A stretch of 5,969 bases of DNA from Alkalinema sp. CAN_BIN05 (GCA_026786325.1 JAJAYH010000020.1:1-5969); one strand, 5' to 3'. Numbered from the stretch's first letter, positions 1 to 5,473 are shown. Made by a program: numbers and translations. The notes: generated by a model not told the origin, from the letters alone.

Positions 1-1
1 A

Positions 2-523
2 AAAAATGGGATTGCGATCGTTCAAGTGATTCAAGACAAACTTACAAAACTTGCCCCACAAAATTCTACACTCTACGCCAAAAATGCAACGGCTCTGCGC
101 GATCGGCTCGCCAAAGTAGACGCTTGGATTCAAACCTCGATCGCCACCATTCCCGCCGCATCTAAAAAGCTCGTCACCACTCATGACGCACTTTCTTATT
201 ATGGTGCTGCTTATGGATTGCCGATTGAAGGGGCATTACAAGGCATTAGCACCGACGAAAAACCAACGGCCTCGCGGGTCAAGGCACTAGTCGATGAGAT
301 TAAAACATCAAAAGTTCCAACCATTTTTGCTGAAGTTACCGTCAATCCTAAACTGATTGAAACTGTGGCAAAAGAAGCAAATGTCAAATTAGCCAGCAAA
401 GGTTTATTTGCCGATGGCTTAGGGGAAGCAGGTTCCGGGGCCGATCGTTATGACCAAATGCTGATCAGAAATACCACCACCATTGTCGAAGGTCTCGGCG
501 GGACGCTCACTCCTGCACCTTAG
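2..523 (+). CDS. Metal (Zn/Mn) ABC transporter substrate-binding protein, 3' part
   Basis: This is the C-terminal part of a ZnuA/TroA-type (cluster A-I) binding protein, which captures a divalent metal outside the inner membrane and hands it to an ABC importer. The frame is open from base 2, so the gene starts left of the window; the GTG at 26 is only an internal valine codon. About 173 codons are visible, roughly half of a usual 300-residue protein. The family pattern is clear: a long linking helix, then TTHDALSYYGAAYGLP with a His ligand (codon 182-184), a stretch ending in KPTASRVKALVDEI, and FADGLGE with the Asp ligand (codon 413-415). His rather than Glu at the third ligand position resembles zinc-type ZnuA and Zn/Mn-type TroA more than MntC or PsaA. 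The first two ligands, the lipoprotein signal and any His-rich loop lie outside the window, so the metal is inferred, not shown. The product ends in TLTPAP. No clear terminator follows. Confidence 0.93.
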   Translation, partial: KNGIAIVQVIQDKLTKLAPQNSTLYAKNATALRDRLAKVDAWIQTSIATIPAASKKLVTTHDALSYYGAAYGLPIEGALQGISTDEKPTASRVKALVDEIKTSKVPTIFAEVTVNPKLIETVAKEANVKLASKGLFADGLGEAGSGADRYDQMLIRNTTTIVEGLGGTLTPAP

Positions 524-538
524 TATCTCGACCAAGTA

Positions 539-567
539 TTGACAGATAGGGCTTTTTCTACAATAAT
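539..567 (+). promoter_or_regulatory. Probable sigma70-type promoter of rplU-rpmA
   Basis: A perfect -35 hexamer TTGACA (539-544) is followed after 17 bases by AATAAT (562-567), which matches the -10 consensus at five of six positions. An overlapping TACAAT (559-564) is closer to consensus but only 14 bases away. It lies just after the stop of the metal-binding protein gene. Transcription would start near 574, leaving a leader of about 95 bases before the rplU start codon. The assignment rests on sequence match and position only. Confidence 0.6.
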
Positions 568-669
568 TTTAAGTTGGCAATTTACACCGCTCGGATCAGG
601 TTTTTCTAAAGCAAAATATTTTAAATAATATGGTTGCTACCTGTACGGCACTTATCGGAACTAATCAAA

Positions 670-1020
670 ATGGCATACGCAATTATTGAGACGGGTGGAA
701 AACAGATGCGGGTTGAGCCAGGTCGTTTTTACGACGTTGAGCGCTTGATCGGCGATCCTGAAACCCCTGTCACCATTGATAAAGTCTTTTTCTTCAGCGA
801 AAATGACGATGTAACGATCGGCCAACCGCTAATCGTCGGCGCAACGGTTCAGGGCAAAATCCTGAAACAGTACCGTGCCAAAAAGGTCATCGTCTACAAG
901 ATGCAGCCGAAGAAAAAGACCCGTAAAAAGCGTGGACACCGTCAAGAACAAACTCGTTTCTTGGTTGAGTCGATCACGATCGGCGACAAGACCTTCACGG
1001 CACCTACCGTTAGCGAATAG
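670..1020 (+). CDS. rplU: 50S ribosomal protein L21 (bL21)
   Basis: bL21 is a protein of the large ribosomal subunit that binds 23S rRNA. The 116-residue product opens with MAYAIIETGGKQMRVEPG, the standard L21 N-terminus. It contains the family signature in the basic stretch around residues 81-95 (KKKTRKKRGHRQEQT, with H90-R91-Q92), and the length is normal. The ATG at 670 was chosen because it gives this canonical N-terminus. The frame stays open to a TTG at 634, but those 12 extra residues (MLPVRHLSELIK) look unlike L21. The ribosome binding site is weak (GGAA at 657-660, nine bases from the ATG). The gene lies 35 bases before rpmA, the usual bacterial order, and the two are surely co-transcribed. 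The long leader could hold a regulatory structure, but I see no convincing one. Confidence 0.98.
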   Translation: MAYAIIETGGKQMRVEPGRFYDVERLIGDPETPVTIDKVFFFSENDDVTIGQPLIVGATVQGKILKQYRAKKVIVYKMQPKKKTRKKRGHRQEQTRFLVESITIGDKTFTAPTVSE

Positions 1021-1055
1021 TTCACCCTAGAAACAGTTGTTGAGAGGAATTTTCC

Positions 1056-1343
1056 ATGGCTTCTAAAAAAGGTACAGGTAGTACTAGGAACGGGCGCGAT
1101 TCAAATTCCAAGCGCCTGGGTGTCAAAAAGTATGGCGGTCAAGTTGTCAAAGCAGGCAACATTTTGATCCGTCAACGTGGCACCAAAGTCCATCCCGGCA
1201 ACAATGTCGGTCGTGGCAGTGATGACACTCTGTTTGCATTGATTCCGGGAGTCGTAACTTTTGAACGTTACGGCAAGAATCGCAAAAAAATCAGTGTATA
1301 TCCGGCTGTAGCTGTAGCTGAAACTGTCGTCGCGGCAGCTTAG
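1056..1343 (+). CDS. rpmA: 50S ribosomal protein L27 (bL27)
   Basis: bL27 is a large-subunit protein whose flexible N-terminus reaches toward the peptidyl transferase centre. The 95-residue product shows KKGTGSTRNGRDSNSKRLGV near the start and the family signature at residues 34-48 (GNILIRQRGTKVHPG). NVGRGSDDTLFAL and GVVTFERYGKNRKKISVYP follow, then an alanine/valine-rich tail. The start is supported by a good Shine-Dalgarno sequence (GAGAGGA, 1042-1048) seven bases upstream. The third residue is Ser (MASKKG), whereas most bacterial L27 proteins, including the cyanobacterial ones I recall, have His (MAHKKG). The gene is second in the rplU-rpmA operon and is followed by a hairpin at 1354-1385. 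Confidence 0.98.
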   Translation: MASKKGTGSTRNGRDSNSKRLGVKKYGGQVVKAGNILIRQRGTKVHPGNNVGRGSDDTLFALIPGVVTFERYGKNRKKISVYPAVAVAETVVAAA

Positions 1344-1353
1344 TTTTAAGCAG

Positions 1354-1385
1354 ATTCCTCCTCCGCGAATTCGTTGAGGAGGAAT
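1354..1385 (+). terminator. Hairpin after rpmA, probable operon terminator
   Basis: A perfect 10-bp inverted repeat (ATTCCTCCTC at 1354-1363, GAGGAGGAAT at 1376-1385) encloses a 12-base loop, starting 11 bases after the rpmA stop. The following sequence is only ATTTTG, a short U tract, so termination may be incomplete. The stem could instead protect the mRNA 3' end. The hairpin is plain; its terminator role is inferred from position. Confidence 0.65.
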
Positions 1386-1443
1386 ATTTTGAAGATATGA
1401 ATTGGCTTTAGTTAAAAAGCTGTTCAAAATTCATTTTGTTTGC

Positions 1444-1449
1444 TATTCT
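1444..1449 (+). promoter_or_regulatory. Possible -10 element of the tRNA-Leu gene
   Basis: TATTCT lies 14 bases before the mature tRNA 5' end, the right distance for a tRNA promoter -10 box. The upstream region is AT-rich, but no good -35 hexamer is found at 16-18 bases (the best is TGTTCA at 1421-1426). A promoter is expected because a hairpin separates the tRNA from rpmA. Confidence 0.3.
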
Positions 1450-1463
1450 AGTTACAGATTCAT

Positions 1464-1545
1464 GCGGATATGGCGGAATTGGCAGACGCGCTAGGTTTAG
1501 GTTCTAGTTTCTTCGGAAGTGAAGGTTCAAGTCCTTTTATCCGCA
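1464..1545 (+). tRNA. trnL-UAG: tRNA-Leu, anticodon UAG
   Basis: The 82-base gene folds as a class II tRNA. The acceptor stem pairs GCGGATA (1464-1470) with TATCCGC (1538-1544), with discriminator A at 1545. The D stem is GCG/CGC with the GG of the D loop. The anticodon stem CTAGG/TCTAG closes on the loop TTTAGGT with anticodon TAG (1498-1500), which reads CUA and other CUN codons. A short variable arm TTC-TTCG-GAA identifies the leucine class. The T arm is GAAGG-TTCAAGT-CCTTT. No CCA is encoded, so it must be added after transcription. The match to the bacterial tRNA-Leu(UAG) core is very good. A strong terminator follows at 1558. Confidence 0.97.
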
Positions 1546-1557
1546 TTCTTTAATAAG

Positions 1558-1597
1558 AAGGATTCTTGATTCATTTCGAGAGTCCTTTTTCTGTTTT
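1558..1597 (+). terminator. Strong intrinsic terminator after tRNA-Leu
   Basis: AAGGATTCT (1558-1566) pairs over its full length with AGAGTCCTT (1579-1587), with one G-U pair. Three further pairs continue inward, giving about 12 bp and a 6-base loop. The 3' arm runs straight into TTTTTCTGTTTT (1586-1597). This is a textbook rho-independent terminator. It separates the tRNA from the next gene, which therefore probably needs its own promoter. Confidence 0.9.
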
Positions 1598-1637
1598 AAC
1601 GGGCTATATTTGAACCAGCCATCTCATTTGAATTCCC

Positions 1638-2222
1638 ATGGCCTCTAAAGCAGATTTTCAAACTCAACTTAAAGACCTATACAAGATCAATAAAAATATC
1701 AGCGACCCACTTACTCGCAATGAGTGCGAAGCGTTGCTCTTGTTATTGGCAGAAAATCCGAGCGCGATGAAAATTGTTGAAGCCTTTGCCAACAAAAACA
1801 GCAGCCTCGGCAAAAATAATATGGTGTTGGGCGGGCAACGAGCGCGGGCAGAACGACGGTTTGAGACGTTGCAATCAGAATATGATGCTTTAGAAATTTC
1901 AATAGTAGACCTCGAAAGCAGCACCAATGCACTCAACCAACGCAAACTCAGGCTTGAAGCCGATGGACAAGCTCTGAGTACGGAAATCGATCAGATTGCG
2001 ACGCAGAATAAAGCCTTAAGTGAAAAAGTCGGAAAATTGAATGTGTTGACCGATGAATTGACAGATGCGAATGATCAGTTGAAAAAAGAGAATAAAGCAC
2101 TTAAAAATCTAGTCGATGCCATTCGGTTAAGACTCGCCAAAGATGTGAAACAACTGCTGAACTACGACGATAGCGAGATTCGTAAAGCGCTTGTAAAAGT
2201 TTTTAAGTCTACTTTGGGTTAA
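1638..2222 (+). CDS. Coiled-coil protein of unknown function (first gene of the nuclease cassette)
   Basis: I do not recognise this 194-residue family. Three parts are visible. Residues 1-60 look like a helical head, with a leucine run (EALLLLLAENPSAMKIVEAF, 31-50). Residues about 66-168 form a long heptad-patterned coiled coil (hydrophobic positions such as L78, L85, I89, L92, L99, L106, L113, I117, L127, V131, L134, L141, L148, L155, I162). A short basic tail (about 169-194) contains IRKALVKVFKS. There is no signal peptide or membrane segment, so it is probably cytoplasmic and oligomeric. The ATG at 1638 is the first start after the tRNA terminator. It lacks a Shine-Dalgarno sequence, and only a -10-like TATATT (1605-1610) precedes it. 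The next gene starts three bases after its stop, suggesting co-expression. A scaffold or partner for the nearby nuclease is an inference from position. It is a real gene: the frame is long, shows consistent heptads, and is in tight array. Confidence 0.85.
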   Translation: MASKADFQTQLKDLYKINKNISDPLTRNECEALLLLLAENPSAMKIVEAFANKNSSLGKNNMVLGGQRARAERRFETLQSEYDALEISIVDLESSTNALNQRKLRLEADGQALSTEIDQIATQNKALSEKVGKLNVLTDELTDANDQLKKENKALKNLVDAIRLRLAKDVKQLLNYDDSEIRKALVKVFKSTLG

Positions 2223-2225
2223 GTC

Positions 2226-2675
2226 ATGAATCACAAAAAACCAAGTCAAAAAAACAAGTCAAAATTAGCTCCCAGAACCCATCAAAAATTCACCTACAGC
2301 CAATTGCAAGCCTTTAATAAACAATCCCGATCGGAACTTCGACCTGACGATCGGCGATGGTTGAAAGCAAATGATTATAAAAATGTTGGCTGGGATTGTG
2401 CGATCGCGCTCTATGAAAAAATAATTGATTACAAGGCAAAATATGATCTAGAAGACGAAAGTTTAGAGGATTTATTTCTTGAAGCCGATCGGATTGGCAA
2501 TAAATACCAAACTCCAGAAGAAATTGAAGCTTTTCAAGCCGCCCTTGCTCTTGAAGTGAATGCCATAGCCGATTTGGTCGATGAACAATTCCCCGATACT
2601 ACAACTGAAATTATTGATTATGGAACCCAATCCCAACGACGAAAAAACCCTAAAAGAGCTGTTTCAACTGGCTGA
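2226..2675 (+). CDS. Small protein of unknown function, shares a motif with the adjacent HNH nuclease
   Basis: This 149-residue protein has no function I can assign. The first 20 residues are strongly basic (HKKPSQKNKSK), which could bind nucleic acid. A middle section (about 38-70) holds RPDDRRWLKANDYKNVGWD followed by an amphipathic helix. Residues 80-94 (LEDLFLEADRIGNKY) resemble residues 11-26 of the HNH protein encoded next (LKELFQLADKLGNRRY). The C-terminal part is acidic, then basic at the very end. It starts three bases after the coiled-coil gene with no clear Shine-Dalgarno, so translation is probably coupled. Its 3' end overlaps the nuclease ORF by 56 bases in another frame (95 if the nuclease begins at 2581). 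It carries one perfect HIP1 site. It may be an accessory or inhibitor subunit of the nuclease; this is only a suggestion from the motif and the overlap. Confidence 0.8.
   Translation: MNHKKPSQKNKSKLAPRTHQKFTYSQLQAFNKQSRSELRPDDRRWLKANDYKNVGWDCAIALYEKIIDYKAKYDLEDESLEDLFLEADRIGNKYQTPEEIEAFQAALALEVNAIADLVDEQFPDTTTEIIDYGTQSQRRKNPKRAVSTG
2400..2407. repeat. HIP1 octamer
   Basis: A perfect GCGATCGC palindrome, the highly iterated repeat typical of many cyanobacterial genomes. It lies inside the small protein gene of the cassette. Confidence 0.9.
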
Positions 2676-3102
2676 TAAACTTGGGAATCGACGCTATCAC
2701 AGACTGACGCAGCAAGATTTTGACGATTATCGCAAATTTGATTACTGGCGATATTTTAATGGTCGGGGGGAATGCGGCACAACCTTGGAAAGTAAGGTAT
2801 GGGTCAACGATCGTTCCGATCGCCACTGTCCACTCTGTGAAGAATTGTTCTCCCAGCGCGGCGGTAAAAGTATTGACCATAAACTCCCGCGATCGCAATA
2901 TCCATGGCTTTCTATGGAATTCCAGAATCTATGGGTAATTTGTCGAGATTGCAACATTGAAAAAGCTGAAATGCATTGGTATCGCTACGAACAACATGTC
3001 TTAGTGAACTATCCCGATCGCTATGAAAACGCCCGTCGTGCCCGTCCGATCGCCCTGCTCAGATCACTCGCCAACACTCTTATCAATAAATCCGAGACGT
3101 AG
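2620..3102 (+). CDS. HNH endonuclease
   Basis: An HNH (beta-beta-alpha metal) nuclease of 160 residues. The fold's landmarks appear in order: zinc cysteines CPLC (C70, C73), SIDHKLPRSQ with the core D86-H87, N103 in EFQNLWVICRDCN, the second zinc pair C108/C111, and the N112-x-x-K115 that follows in this family. H87 is the expected general base. The N-terminal 45 residues are a separate small domain with LKELFQLADKLGN, a motif also found in the preceding gene. The C-terminal tail (about 120-160) is basic and helical. The ATG at 2620 was preferred over the in-frame ATG at 2581 because it shortens the overlap with the previous gene and puts the shared motif near the N-terminus. Neither start has a Shine-Dalgarno, consistent with coupling. 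Such domains occur in restriction enzymes, homing endonucleases, toxins and phage proteins, so the target cannot be named. Position as last gene of a three-gene cassette makes an accessory or defence role plausible. Confidence 0.9.
   Translation: MEPNPNDEKTLKELFQLADKLGNRRYHRLTQQDFDDYRKFDYWRYFNGRGECGTTLESKVWVNDRSDRHCPLCEELFSQRGGKSIDHKLPRSQYPWLSMEFQNLWVICRDCNIEKAEMHWYRYEQHVLVNYPDRYENARRARPIALLRSLANTLINKSET
2889..2896. repeat. HIP1 octamer
   Basis: A perfect GCGATCGC inside the HNH nuclease gene, between the DH core and N103. With the copy at 2400, it suggests the cassette has been resident in a HIP1-rich genome for some time. Confidence 0.9.
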
Positions 3103-3237
3103 AGTAATGTCCCCTCTTGTCCTCAGCGGACTAAATATTCTATCCCTTCAATCATGAGTAAATAATGTCCATAGAATGTCGTTCTATATCTGTACCATTA
3201 GAATAGTCAACTTTGAATCCTCTCTTTCGGTGATGTT
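3103..3237 (+). other. Intergenic spacer with repeated ATAGAAT-like motifs
   Basis: This spacer separates the nuclease cassette from the membrane protein gene. It has no good terminator hairpin. It contains ATTCTAT (3137-3143), ATAGAAT (3171-3177), TTCTAT (3182-3187) and TAGAATAG (3199-3206). The middle two form the inverted repeat ATAGAA-N5-TTCTAT (3171-3187). TAATGTCC also occurs twice (3105-3112, 3163-3170). TAGAAT at 3199 could serve as a -10 box, but no convincing -35 is present. It may hold the promoter and operator of the next operon. Confidence 0.35.
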
Positions 3238-3495
3238 ATGCCTCCTCGGTGGTCTCGTGTTCCAACCCGCAATGATCCAGATTTTCGTAGACTCGACGAT
3301 CGGATGAGCTTCGCAACCCATGTGGCGGCATTTACAGCGTTTAATTCCGGCATCTGGTTTTTCAAACTCCTTAAGCATTCAGATTCAACCTGGCCGCTTT
3401 GGGTGACGAGTCTTTGGGCGGCTGGATTTTTAGGCCATGGAATTTATGTATTTGTCATTGCAAAATATGAGGATCAAACCAGTGGAGAAACTTAA
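3238..3495 (+). CDS. Small 2TM-domain membrane protein
   Basis: This 85-residue protein has two predicted membrane helices, about residues 24-44 and 52-75, joined by a short loop with WPLW (52-55). Its pattern (a charged N-terminus, then FATHVAAFTAFNSGIWF and a glycine-rich second helix ending in HGIYVFV) fits the Pfam 2TM domain. That domain is found alone or fused to kinases and regulators, and its function is not established. Conserved-looking positions are H28, N36, W52, G66 and H67. The N-terminus is positively charged and probably cytoplasmic. The ATG at 3238 has no strong Shine-Dalgarno; no alternative in-frame start exists nearby. Its stop codon is directly followed by the ATG of the next ORF, so it is likely the first gene of a transcript running to prfB. 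Confidence 0.8.
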   Translation: MPPRWSRVPTRNDPDFRRLDDRMSFATHVAAFTAFNSGIWFFKLLKHSDSTWPLWVTSLWAAGFLGHGIYVFVIAKYEDQTSGET

Positions 3496-3795
3496 ATGAT
3501 CAACTCACCTCAAATGGACCAACTCGCCGCAGACATCGGCGATCGGATCTACATCGATATTGCAAAATGGCACCTCTATTTAAAGGATGCCAAGCTTCAT
3601 ACGGGATTAGCTACGTCATTTTTGCCTATGTGTGAGTAAGGTAAAATCGACGAAGCAGCGGTGATGGCAGTTTTGACCACTGTTAAGCTCAAGCTGGGCG
3701 GTGGCAAACAAGAACTACCGCTGTCTGAACTCATTCCAGTGGCGGGCATAGCGGACCTAGTTCGGGTATTGGAAGACTTTTCCCGATCGCTCTAG
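3496..3795 (+). pseudogene. DUF3181-type gene with one in-frame TAA
   Basis: Read through one stop, this frame gives a protein of about 99 codons that I recognise as DUF3181-like, a small cyanobacterial family of unknown function. The first part holds LAADIGDRIYIDIAKWHLYL and DAKLHTGLA. The second holds AAVMAVLTTVKLKLGGGKQE, LPLSELIP and LVRVLEDFSRSL. A single TAA at 3637-3639 (codon 48) interrupts it, and the frame is otherwise intact to TAG at 3793-3795. One C-to-T change from CAA would explain the stop. The start has a Shine-Dalgarno (GGAGA, 3484-3488) inside the end of the preceding gene, and the ATG directly follows that gene's stop. Possible readings are a very recent pseudogene, a sequencing error, stop readthrough, or a 47-residue product with a restart near 3661. 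I favour a recent null mutation or error. The family assignment is from memory of the motifs. Confidence 0.78.
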
Positions 3796-3883
3796 ACCTC
3801 CACATACATATCGCTGCACCTCTATAAGCTGGAAAACCTCGCCGATTAAGAGGCTTAGGCAAACGCGGAGAATGTACGGCTTC

Positions 3884-3934
3884 ATCCATGGGGTAAGATC
3901 AAGATTCAATTCACCAATGCTTTTCTCCATGGAT
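3884..3934 (+). repeat. Inverted repeat spanning the prfB start codon
   Basis: ATCCATGG (3884-3891) and CCATGGAT (3927-3934) are complementary. Two more pairs continue inward (G3892-U3926 and G3893-C3925), giving about 10 bp with a loop of about 31 bases. The 3' arm contains the ATG at 3929, so in mRNA the hairpin would cover the prfB initiation codon. The pairing is visible; the regulatory role is a guess. Each arm also contains the palindrome CCATGG, which makes chance matching easier. Confidence 0.4.
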
Positions 3935-5042
3935 ACCGTCGAACTCAAACGCAACCTCGATCTACTCACCGATCGCCTGGGTAAAACTCAGGAGTATCTT
4001 TGACGTTCCTGCACTCACGGCCAAAATCCAGGATCTCGAACAAATTGCAGCGCAACCTGAATTTTGGGACACTCAAACCACAGCCCAAGCCACTCTTCAA
4101 GAACTGAACGAGTATAAATCTCACTTGGAAGGCTACGATCGTTGGCGGACTAACCTCAACGATGGTTTTGCGATTCTTGAGCTGGTTGAACTAGAAATGG
4201 ATGAGGCATTGCTAACGGAAGCGGATGAAATTGCCCGATCGTTGAAGCATGATCTCGATCAATGGGAACTTGAACAAATGCTCTCCGGTCCCTACGATGC
4301 AAAGGGCGCACGACTCACAATCAATGCAGGCGCAGGCGGAACAGATGCACAAGACTGGGCCGAAATGCTGCTCAGAATGTATATGCGTTGGTCTGAAAAA
4401 CATGGCTATAAAGTCAGCACATTGGAAATGTCTGAGGGCGAGGAAGCGGGAATCAAATCCGTCACCATTGAAATTGATGGACGCTATGCCTATGGTTATC
4501 TCAAAGTCGAAAAGGGCACCCATCGCCTAGTCCGTATTTCGCCATTCAATGCCAACGACAAACGACAAACCAGCTTTGCCGGAATTGAAGTCATGCCGCT
4601 AATTGACTATGAAGTGCAGTTGGATATTCCTGAAAAAGATCTGGAAATTACAACCTCTCGGGCGGGTGGAAAAGGCGGACAGAATGTGAACAAAGTTGAG
4701 ACTGCTGCTCGGATTACCCATTTGCCGACCCGAATTGCGGTGCGCTGTACTGAAGAACGGAGTCAATTGCAAAATAAAGAAAGAGCATTGGCCATTCTCA
4801 AGTCAAAACTTCTGGTGATTGCTCAAGAACAAAAGGCAAAGGAGATTGCTGAAATTCGCGGCGATATTGTGGAAGCGGCTTGGGGAATGCAAATTCGTAA
4901 CTATGTATTTAATCCCTATCAAATGGTGAAAGATTTACGCACTAGTTATGAAACAACCGCTATTCAAGATGTGATGGATGGCGAATTGGATCCCTTTATC
5001 GAAGCCTGTCTTCGTCAAGAGAACCAACTCGTTGAAAGCTAA
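3929..5042 (+). CDS. prfB: Peptide chain release factor 2, with programmed +1 frameshift
   Basis: RF2 ends translation at UAA and UGA by hydrolysing peptidyl-tRNA on the ribosome. Frame one runs from ATG 3929 to CTT 3998-4000 (24 codons, MDTVELKRNLDLLTDRLGKT then QEYL) and meets TGA at 4001-4003. Skipping T4001 continues with GAC (4002) to the TAA at 5040-5042. The joined product has 370 residues, close to the usual 365. It has the stop-recognition tripeptide SPF (residues 204-206) and the catalytic GGQ (249-251) in TTSRAGGKGGQNVNKVETAA. Domain 2 motifs GAGGTDAQDWAEM, SEGEEAGIKSVTIEI and GTHRLVRISPF are all present. SPF marks RF2; RF1 would have PxT. An in-frame ATG at 3917 would add four residues, and neither start has a clear Shine-Dalgarno. 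It lies downstream of the 2TM and DUF3181-type genes and ends 17 bases from a convergent gene. Expression is presumably autoregulated through the frameshift. Confidence 0.97.
3990..4004 (+). promoter_or_regulatory. prfB: RF2 programmed +1 frameshift site
   Basis: The site reads AGGAG-TAT-CTT-TGA-C. An internal Shine-Dalgarno-like AGGAG (3990-3994) sits three bases before the slippery CTT (3998-4000), which is followed by the poor stop context TGAC. The geometry is the same as in E. coli prfB (AGGGGG UAU CUU UGA C). When RF2 is scarce, the ribosome pauses at UGA and peptidyl-tRNA-Leu slips from CUU to UUU. Downstream codons then read as RF2. When RF2 is plentiful, a 24-residue peptide is released. 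Confidence 0.96.
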
Positions 5043-5059
5043 TTGCGACCTCCAATTAC

Positions 5060-5464
5060 TTATTTCTTCTCGTCAACCTTCGGTGCATCAAGATCATTCA
5101 AGGTCTCTAGCAAAATACGTCGAGCATCCAGACTCCAGCCCCATTTTTGCAGTGCGATCGCCAATGTTCCGCCAATCATCGTCGCCATAAAATCAATAGA
5201 CTGCCCAGACGAAATTCCCAATAGTAGTCCCAGTCCCGCAATCCCCCAAAATGGAAGCGCAACAGATTGTCGTTGAGTCATTACCGCTTTTGTAAAAACA
5301 TTTTTGGGCATCTCAGTTTCAAGCTGCTCTCTGGCTTCTTGACGCTGCTTAATGGACGTTGAGATGCCCAGCTTTCGACGTAATTTTTCAATCTTACGGG
5401 CATCCGTGCTGTACTGCGTCAGTTCATCTTCAGCCATCAGAACCATACGCTCATACTCACTCAT
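5060..5464 (-). CDS. Small protein with coiled N-terminus and two membrane helices, unknown function
   Basis: I cannot name this 134-residue protein. Residues 1-50 are charged and helical (SEYERMVLMAEDEL, then KIEKLRRKLGISTSIKQRQE). A link EMPKNVFTKAVMTQRQ follows. Two hydrophobic helices come next, about 67-84 (SVALPFWGIAGLGLLLGI) and 90-107 (IDFMATMIGGTLAIALQK), then a charged cytoplasmic-type tail ending in DEKK. It is probably an inner or thylakoid membrane protein with both ends in the cytoplasm. The frame is open upstream to an ATG at 5683, but I chose ATG 5464. That start has AAGGAG (5479-5474 on this strand) nine bases before it and a promoter-like pair just upstream. A terminator-like hairpin also lies inside the would-be 73-residue extension. 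The gene converges on prfB with a 17-base gap and no obvious terminator between them. It carries one perfect HIP1 site. Confidence 0.82.
   Translation of the reverse strand: MSEYERMVLMAEDELTQYSTDARKIEKLRRKLGISTSIKQRQEAREQLETEMPKNVFTKAVMTQRQSVALPFWGIAGLGLLLGISSGQSIDFMATMIGGTLAIALQKWGWSLDARRILLETLNDLDAPKVDEKK
5154..5161. repeat. HIP1 octamer
   Basis: A perfect GCGATCGC within the minus-strand membrane protein gene. Confidence 0.9.
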
Positions 5465-5473
5465 ACCCGATCG

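Noticed and set aside
634..669. Twelve-residue N-terminal extension of rplU from a TTG
   Set aside because: The added residues do not resemble L21, while ATG 670 gives the canonical MAYAIIETGGKQ start.
1101..1427. 108-residue ORF on the minus strand across rpmA
   Set aside because: It is fully antisense to a certain ribosomal gene and a hairpin, with no family features.
1464..1545. tRNA-Leu as an integration site for the neighbouring cassette
   Set aside because: No repeat of the tRNA 3' end is found further along the window, and there is no integrase or excision gene.
1664..1945. Minus-strand ORF inside the coiled-coil gene
   Set aside because: It is a shadow of the heptad-patterned plus-strand gene, with no ribosome binding site or recognisable motif.
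2642..2648. Slippery heptamer A-AAA-AAC as a -1 frameshift signal
   Set aside because: It is in the right phase, but a -1 shift meets TAA after one codon. The nuclease lies in the +1 frame, so canonical -1 slippage cannot join the two genes.
4212..4530. Overlapping ORFs of about 100 residues on both strands within prfB
   Set aside because: They lie wholly inside the RF2 coding region in other frames and show no protein-family features.
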